45,678 nucleotides of DNA, taken from Sphingomonas pruni NBRC 15498. GTDB taxonomy: Bacteria; Pseudomonadota; Alphaproteobacteria; Sphingomonadales; Sphingomonadaceae. Of this stretch, positions 41,887 through 45,678 are shown one piece after another. The stretch is from the NCBI RefSeq assembly GCF_001598455.1, contig NZ_BCYZ01000035.1, positions 1 through 45,678 of the forward strand, in the 5' to 3' direction. The translations under genes and the position numbers were made by a program. How positions within the stretch are numbered: the first letter of the stretch is position 1; each line of letters opens with the position of its first letter. The notes beneath the pieces are model-generated. The model was not told where the DNA came from. It ran no database searches and worked only from the letters and a program-made list of their open reading frames with translations.

Positions 41887-42683
41887 CCCGCCTTTCCAAC
41901 GCTTTCGCCAAGGGCCATCCTGCTCTCGTCGCGTTCGTCACTGCCGGCGATCCCGGCCGGTTCGCGACCGGACCGATTCTCGACGCACTCGTCGAGGGCG
42001 GCGCCGATGTGATCGAGCTCGGCATGCCATTCACCGATCCGATGGCGGACGGCCCGGCCATTCAGACAGCGAATTTGCGCAGCCTCGCGGCGGGCACGAC
42101 GACGGCGGACATCCTCGCGATCGCCATGGCGTTTCGCCAGCGCCATCCGACCGTGCCGCTGGTGCTGATGGGCTATGCCAATCCCATGACCCGGCGCGGC
42201 GCCGACTGGTTCGCCGAACGCTGCAAGGAAGCGGGCGTCGACGGCGTGATCTGCGTCGACATCCCGCCCGAAGAGGATGATTCGCTCGGACCGGCGCTTC
42301 GCGGGAACGGCATCGACCTGATCCGCCTTGCCACCCCGACCACCGATAGCGCCCGTCTGCCCCAGGTGCTCGATGGCGCCAGCGGCTTCCTCTATTATGT
42401 CTCGGTCGCGGGCATCACCGGCAAACAGCAAGCGGTGCAGGCCTCGATCGAGGAAGCCGTTGCCCGGCTCAAGGCCGCCACCAACCTGCCCGTCGCGGTC
42501 GGATTCGGTGTGCGCACGCCCGATCAGGCCGCCGCGATCGCGCGTGTCGCCGACGGCGTCGTGGTCGGCTCGGCGATCGTCGAACTGGTCGGCGAGTATG
42601 GCAAGGATGCGGCCGAGCCGGTCCGCGCCTATATCGAGAGTCTCGCCGGCGCGATCCGCGCCGCAAGGAAGGAAATGGCATGA
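41883..42683 (+). CDS. trpA: Tryptophan synthase subunit alpha
   Basis: TrpA cleaves indole-3-glycerol phosphate to indole, which is channelled to TrpB. The 266 residues show the TIM-barrel signatures [10 protein letters not shown], the catalytic Glu in [15 protein letters not shown], the Asp in [20 protein letters not shown] and the phosphate loop [12 protein letters not shown]. The start overlaps the stop of the small membrane ORF, and its own stop overlaps the accD start by four bases, so tryptophan and fatty acid genes are coupled here. Confidence 0.97.
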   Translation: MTRLSNAFAKGHPALVAFVTAGDPGRFATGPILDALVEGGADVIELGMPFTDPMADGPAIQTANLRSLAAGTTTADILAIAMAFRQRHPTVPLVLMGYANPMTRRGADWFAERCKEAGVDGVICVDIPPEEDDSLGPALRGNGIDLIRLATPTTDSARLPQVLDGASGFLYYVSVAGITGKQQAVQASIEEAVARLKAATNLPVAVGFGVRTPDQAAAIARVADGVVVGSAIVELVGEYGKDAAEPVRAYIESLAGAIRAARKEMA

Positions 42684-43537
42684 GCTGGCTGACCAACGTC
42701 CGCAATGCGCTGTCGTACGTCATCCCCAAGAAGGAAAGTCCCGACAATCTCTGGCACAAGTGCAAGGGGTGCGGGCAAATGGTGTTCGCCAAGGAACTGG
42801 CCGAAAATCTCTACGTCTGTCCCAATTGCGCCTTTCATGAGCGCATCGGGCCCGACGTGCGGTTCGCGCAGATTTTCGACCCCGGCTCGTTCACGACGCT
42901 GACCCCGCCCAAGGTACAGGACGACCCGCTCAAGTTCCGTGACCAGAAGAAATATACCGACCGCATCAAGGCGGCGCGTGCCGCGACCGGCGAGAGCGAC
43001 GCGCTGATCAACGCGACCGGGACCATCGAGGGCCGCAAGGCGGTGGTCGGCGTCCAGGATTTCGCGTTCATGGGCGGATCGATGGGCCTCGCCGTGGGCG
43101 AGGCGTTCGTCCGCGGGGTCGAAGCGGCGATCAGCGAAGGTGCGCCCTATATCATCTTCACAGCGGCGGGCGGTGCGCGGATGCAGGAAGGCATATTGAG
43201 CCTGATGCAGATGCCGCGCGCGACGGTCGCGATCCAGATGCTCCATGACGTCGGCCTGCCCTATATCGTCGTGCTGACCGACCCGACCACCGGCGGCGTC
43301 ACGGCGAGCTATGCAATGCTCGGCGACGTGCAGATTTCGGAACCCGGAGCGCTGATCGGCTTTGCCGGCCAGCGGGTGATCGAACAGACGATCCGCGAGA
43401 AACTGCCCGAGGGATTCCAACGCGCCGAATATCTGCTCGCGCATGGCATGCTCGACATGGTCACGCCGCGCGCGGAGCTGCGCCCGACCCTGGCGCGGCT
43501 GATCGATTATGTCGGCGGACAGCGGAAAGCGGCCTGA
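42680..43537 (+). CDS. accD: Acetyl-CoA carboxylase carboxyltransferase subunit beta
   Basis: AccD is the beta half of the carboxyltransferase that partners AccA (83-1030). The 285 residues begin with a four-Cys zinc finger (WHKCKGCGQ, then CPNC, about 27-52), followed by the crotonase-like core with [26 protein letters not shown] and [17 protein letters not shown]. The order trpA–accD–folC is common in alphaproteobacteria. Confidence 0.97.
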   Translation: MSWLTNVRNALSYVIPKKESPDNLWHKCKGCGQMVFAKELAENLYVCPNCAFHERIGPDVRFAQIFDPGSFTTLTPPKVQDDPLKFRDQKKYTDRIKAARAATGESDALINATGTIEGRKAVVGVQDFAFMGGSMGLAVGEAFVRGVEAAISEGAPYIIFTAAGGARMQEGILSLMQMPRATVAIQMLHDVGLPYIVVLTDPTTGGVTASYAMLGDVQISEPGALIGFAGQRVIEQTIREKLPEGFQRAEYLLAHGMLDMVTPRAELRPTLARLIDYVGGQRKAA

Positions 43538-43544
43538 ACAACTC

Positions 43545-43722
43545 CCCTCCCGCTTGCGGGGAGGAACTCACTGCCTGTAACTGGTCAATCATGCCCCCGG
43601 CATGATTGAGAAATGCGCGGGGCGTATTTCGGCCAGTTGCAGGCAGCGAGTTGGGAGGGCATGTGGCGTCCGTGGTAGCGAACACGCCCTCCCCTAACCC
43701 CTCCCATAAATGGGAGGGGAAG
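43545..43722. repeat. Nested palindromic repeat cluster between accD and folC
   Basis: Several hairpins are nested. Outer arms 43565-43584 and 43633-43652 match at about 18 of 20 positions. Inside them, TCAATCATGCC (43585-43595) and GGCATGATTGA (43599-43609) form a perfect 11-bp stem with loop CCC. To the right, GGAGGGCATGT and ACACGCCCTCC pair at 10 of 11 positions. The CCCTCCC/GGGAGGG element at 43686-43722 resembles the repeats around the DUF559 gene. No coding signal is seen. It looks like stacked repeat insertions. Confidence 0.7.
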
Positions 43723-43725
43723 TAG

Positions 43726-45054
43726 ATGCCTGATCACGCCGTCTCGTCCGACCCTGCGGTACAGCGCCAACTCGATCGGTTGTGGGCGCTTTCCCCCGGC
43801 GCCGACATTCTCGGGCTAGAGCGGATCACGGAATTGCTCGACCGCGTCGGCAATCCGCACGAGCGCTTGCCGCCGGTGCTCCATGTCGCCGGCACCAACG
43901 GCAAGGGATCGACCTGCGCCTTCCTGCGGGCGGCGATCGAGGCGGCTGGCTACACGACGCACGTTTATTCGAGCCCGCATCTCGTGCGTTTCAACGAGCG
44001 CATCCGGCTCGCGGGCACGCTGATCGAGGATGCCGTGCTGGCACCCCTGCTCGAGGAAGTGCTCGATGCCGGCGGCGATATCGGTGCGAGCTTTTTCGAG
44101 GTGACGACTGCCGCGGCGTTCCTGGCCTTCGCCCGTACCCCCGCCGATGCCTGTATCGTAGAGGTCGGACTGGGGGGCCGGCTCGACGCGACTAACGTCA
44201 TTGCGCAGCCGATCGTCACCGGCATCGCTCAGCTTGGCATCGACCACGAGCGTTTCCTCGGCACGACGATCGAGGACATCGCCGCGGAAAAGGCTGGCAT
44301 CGCCAAATCGCAAGTGCCGCTGGTCACCATGCGCTACGCGCCCTCGGTCGAAGCCCGGATCAATGCGGTCGCGCGAACCGCCGGTGCCCCCGTGTCGCCC
44401 GAAGGCAGGAACTGGTTCTGGGCAGCGGATGACGGCCACCTCACGTATCGCGACGCCGCCGGCAAGGTGCAGACACCGCTGCCCGTGCTGGTCGGGCCGC
44501 ACCAGCCCGGCAATCTCGCTCTGGCGATCGCCATGCTCCATCATCAGAAGACGCTGACCATTCCACCGGAAGCCTTCATTGCTGCAGCCGAACACGCCAC
44601 CTGGCCGGCGCGGATGCAATTGCTCGGCGACGGGCCGCTGACGCGCATATTGCCAGCGGGCAGCGAGATCTGGCTCGATGGCGGCCACAACGCAGCCGCC
44701 GGTGCCAGCGTTGCCGAGGCGCTGCGCGAGGTGCTCGATCGTCGCGACACCGACGGTGCACACATGATCGTCGGCATGTTGTCCAACAAGGATCCAGCAG
44801 GACTGTTGCGCCCGTTCGCGGGGTTGGCCACGAGCTTTCACGCCGTTCCGGTCGGCGGCCATGAATGTCATAGCGCCGAGGTGCTGCGCGCGGTCGCCAG
44901 CGACATCGGCATCAGGCCGCAGGCTGCGGAGACAGTGGAGACCGCCCTGCACGCGATCGCCGATGACGCCGAGGGACCAGTGACAGTGATGATCCTCGGC
45001 TCGCTTTATCTGGCAGGCGAAGTGCTCGCGGCGAACGGCGAAGCGCCGGCATGA
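43726..45054 (+). CDS. folC: Bifunctional dihydrofolate/folylpolyglutamate synthase
   Basis: FolC adds glutamate to dihydropteroate and then to folates. The 442 residues have the Mur-ligase fold: P-loop VAGTNGKGST (near 55-63), the substrate loop YSSPHLVRFNERIRL, the Mur-type segment VEVGLGGRLDATNV, and a C-terminal domain with LDGGHNAAAGASV. All hallmarks are intact. The start at 43726 follows the repeat cluster. No clear ribosome site beyond GGGGAAG precedes the ATG. Confidence 0.96.
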   Translation: MPDHAVSSDPAVQRQLDRLWALSPGADILGLERITELLDRVGNPHERLPPVLHVAGTNGKGSTCAFLRAAIEAAGYTTHVYSSPHLVRFNERIRLAGTLIEDAVLAPLLEEVLDAGGDIGASFFEVTTAAAFLAFARTPADACIVEVGLGGRLDATNVIAQPIVTGIAQLGIDHERFLGTTIEDIAAEKAGIAKSQVPLVTMRYAPSVEARINAVARTAGAPVSPEGRNWFWAADDGHLTYRDAAGKVQTPLPVLVGPHQPGNLALAIAMLHHQKTLTIPPEAFIAAAEHATWPARMQLLGDGPLTRILPAGSEIWLDGGHNAAAGASVAEALREVLDRRDTDGAHMIVGMLSNKDPAGLLRPFAGLATSFHAVPVGGHECHSAEVLRAVASDIGIRPQAAETVETALHAIADDAEGPVTVMILGSLYLAGEVLAANGEAPA

Positions 45055-45120
45055 CAAATTATTGCGATTGACTATCAATAGCGAGTTTCCGACTATGCGG
45101 CTCCACCACGGAGTCGCTCG

Positions 45121-45564
45121 ATGGCCCCTTCCCCAATGCCCGCCTCGCTGGTCAGCGAAGCCCTGCCGCACAGCCTGCCGGAAAACATGGCCGCGCGCCT
45201 CCTGCTCCTCGCGATCCGGCGGATGGGCGCGCATGGGCTCAACGATGCGGTCGCCGCCAACACCTTTCTGAGCGCGTTCGGCACAGGGTTCCGCCGGCCG
45301 CTAATACTGGCACGCGCCTTCATGGCCGAACTCGCCGCAACCTCGACCACGACGATTCCGATCGCGCCGTGCTGCTGCGCCCGAATGACTTGGGCGGAGC
45401 AGACGATGATCACCGCGATCGGCCATGCGGAGCGTCGCCCCGAAACCGCGCGCCTGCTGCTCGCCGACCTGATGGCGCAGCGCCGTGCCGATGCCATCGT
45501 AGCGACGGCGGCAGCGCTGTCCGCGGCATTCGCGGATGCGGGTCTGCCGATCGGCGTTGAGTAG
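45121..45564 (+). CDS. DUF6628-like protein
   Basis: The product is 147 residues, mostly helical, with no signal peptide. It resembles a small sphingomonad family I remember as DUF6628: MAARLLLLAIRRMGAHGLND at the N-terminus, GFRRPLILARAFMAELA, then the triple-cysteine motif IAPCCCARMT near 85, and a helical C-terminus. The CCC motif may bind metal. No function is known. GGAG nine bases upstream supports the start. It follows folC by 66 bases and may or may not be on the same transcript. Confidence 0.75.
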   Translation: MAPSPMPASLVSEALPHSLPENMAARLLLLAIRRMGAHGLNDAVAANTFLSAFGTGFRRPLILARAFMAELAATSTTTIPIAPCCCARMTWAEQTMITAIGHAERRPETARLLLADLMAQRRADAIVATAAALSAAFADAGLPIGVE

Positions 45565-45592
45565 GAGTTGGAAAGATCGATCCTAGATCAAT

Positions 45593-45642
45593 CCTCCCCC
45601 GCCAGGGGGAGGTGGCGCGCGAAGCGCGTCGGAGGGGGAGGA
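45593..45642. repeat. Dispersed palindromic repeat at the right end
   Basis: CCTCCCCC and GGGGGAGG arms (45593-45600/45605-45612) are followed by a CGCGC/GCGCG palindrome and a second GGAGGGGGAGG tract. The order of parts matches the reverse complement of the element at 21-80, so the two belong to one repeat family. A tract of C closes the window. Confidence 0.6.
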
Positions 45643-45678
45643 CGCAGGCCGTTAGTTGGTGGCGTCCGGCCCCCCCCC

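Noticed and set aside
1..45678. CRISPR array, prophage or transposon
   Set aside because: No direct-repeat/spacer series, integrase other than the Xer recombinase, transposase or phage structural gene was seen. The repeats present are palindromic and not regularly spaced.

Overview
The window is a GC-rich, gene-dense stretch of chromosome from an alphaproteobacterium, most probably a Sphingomonas-type sphingomonad. The evidence is the RluD–RpoH pairing, a ChpT phosphotransferase beside CheA, the trpF–trpB–x–trpA–accD–folC cluster, a DUF6628-like protein, and dispersed CCCCTCCC/GGGAGGGG palindromes. No tRNA or 16S/23S rRNA gene, prophage, CRISPR array or intact insertion sequence was seen. About 53 protein genes and two RNA genes (RNase P RNA, SRP RNA) account for nearly all of it, and no gene-free stretch exceeds 300 bases.

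Layout. 1–4 kb (minus): a 45-residue membrane peptide, a 621-residue exported protein, xerD and accA. 4–6.9 kb (plus): aroK–aroB and a coupled membrane protein, then a TonB-C-like protein. 6.9–11.6 kb (minus): radA, cvpA, an Fe-S scaffold-like protein, a CPA2 cation/proton antiporter and a DUF423 protein. 11.6–12.1 kb: a DUF559 endonuclease-like gene between inverted repeats. 12.1–17 kb: glutathione transferase, glycosyltransferase, ferredoxin-like and J-domain proteins, and an exported 655-residue protein. 17 kb: rnpB. 17.4–24.2 kb (minus): chpT, cheA, cheW, cheY, cheB, cheR, an AmpD-type amidase and a small membrane protein. 24.3–27.1 kb: a JAMM–DUF5071 fusion divergent from rluD, then rpoH. 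27.2–30.7 kb: a membrane protein, an amine oxidase–MtgA fusion and an isolated hypothetical gene. 30.9–34.6 kb: dnaX–ybaB, two small basic exported proteins around a NIPSNAP protein and ffs, then a ferredoxin. 34.6–37.5 kb: two tandem cysteine desulfurases and an alpha/beta hydrolase. 37.6–45.6 kb: lapA-like, pyrF, GNAT, a P-loop kinase, trpF, trpB, a small membrane ORF, trpA, accD, folC and a DUF6628-like gene.

How they fit together. The content is mostly core metabolism: both acetyl-CoA carboxyltransferase subunits (accA and accD, about 42 kb apart), shikimate and tryptophan synthesis, pyrimidine and folate steps, and chromosome maintenance (xerD, radA, dnaX, ybaB). Most neighbours are joined by ATGA, GTGA or TGATG stop/start overlaps, which implies translational coupling. 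Several genes have a TATAG box only 6–16 bases before the start codon and no clear Shine-Dalgarno sequence, which suggests leaderless or near-leaderless transcripts.

The least ordinary items are the amine oxidase–transglycosylase read-through, the JAMM–DUF5071 fusion, the DUF559 gene framed by inverted repeats, the overlapped small ORF between trpB and trpA, a hydrolase without its nucleophilic serine, and the paired small basic exported proteins. No clearly new multi-gene system was found.
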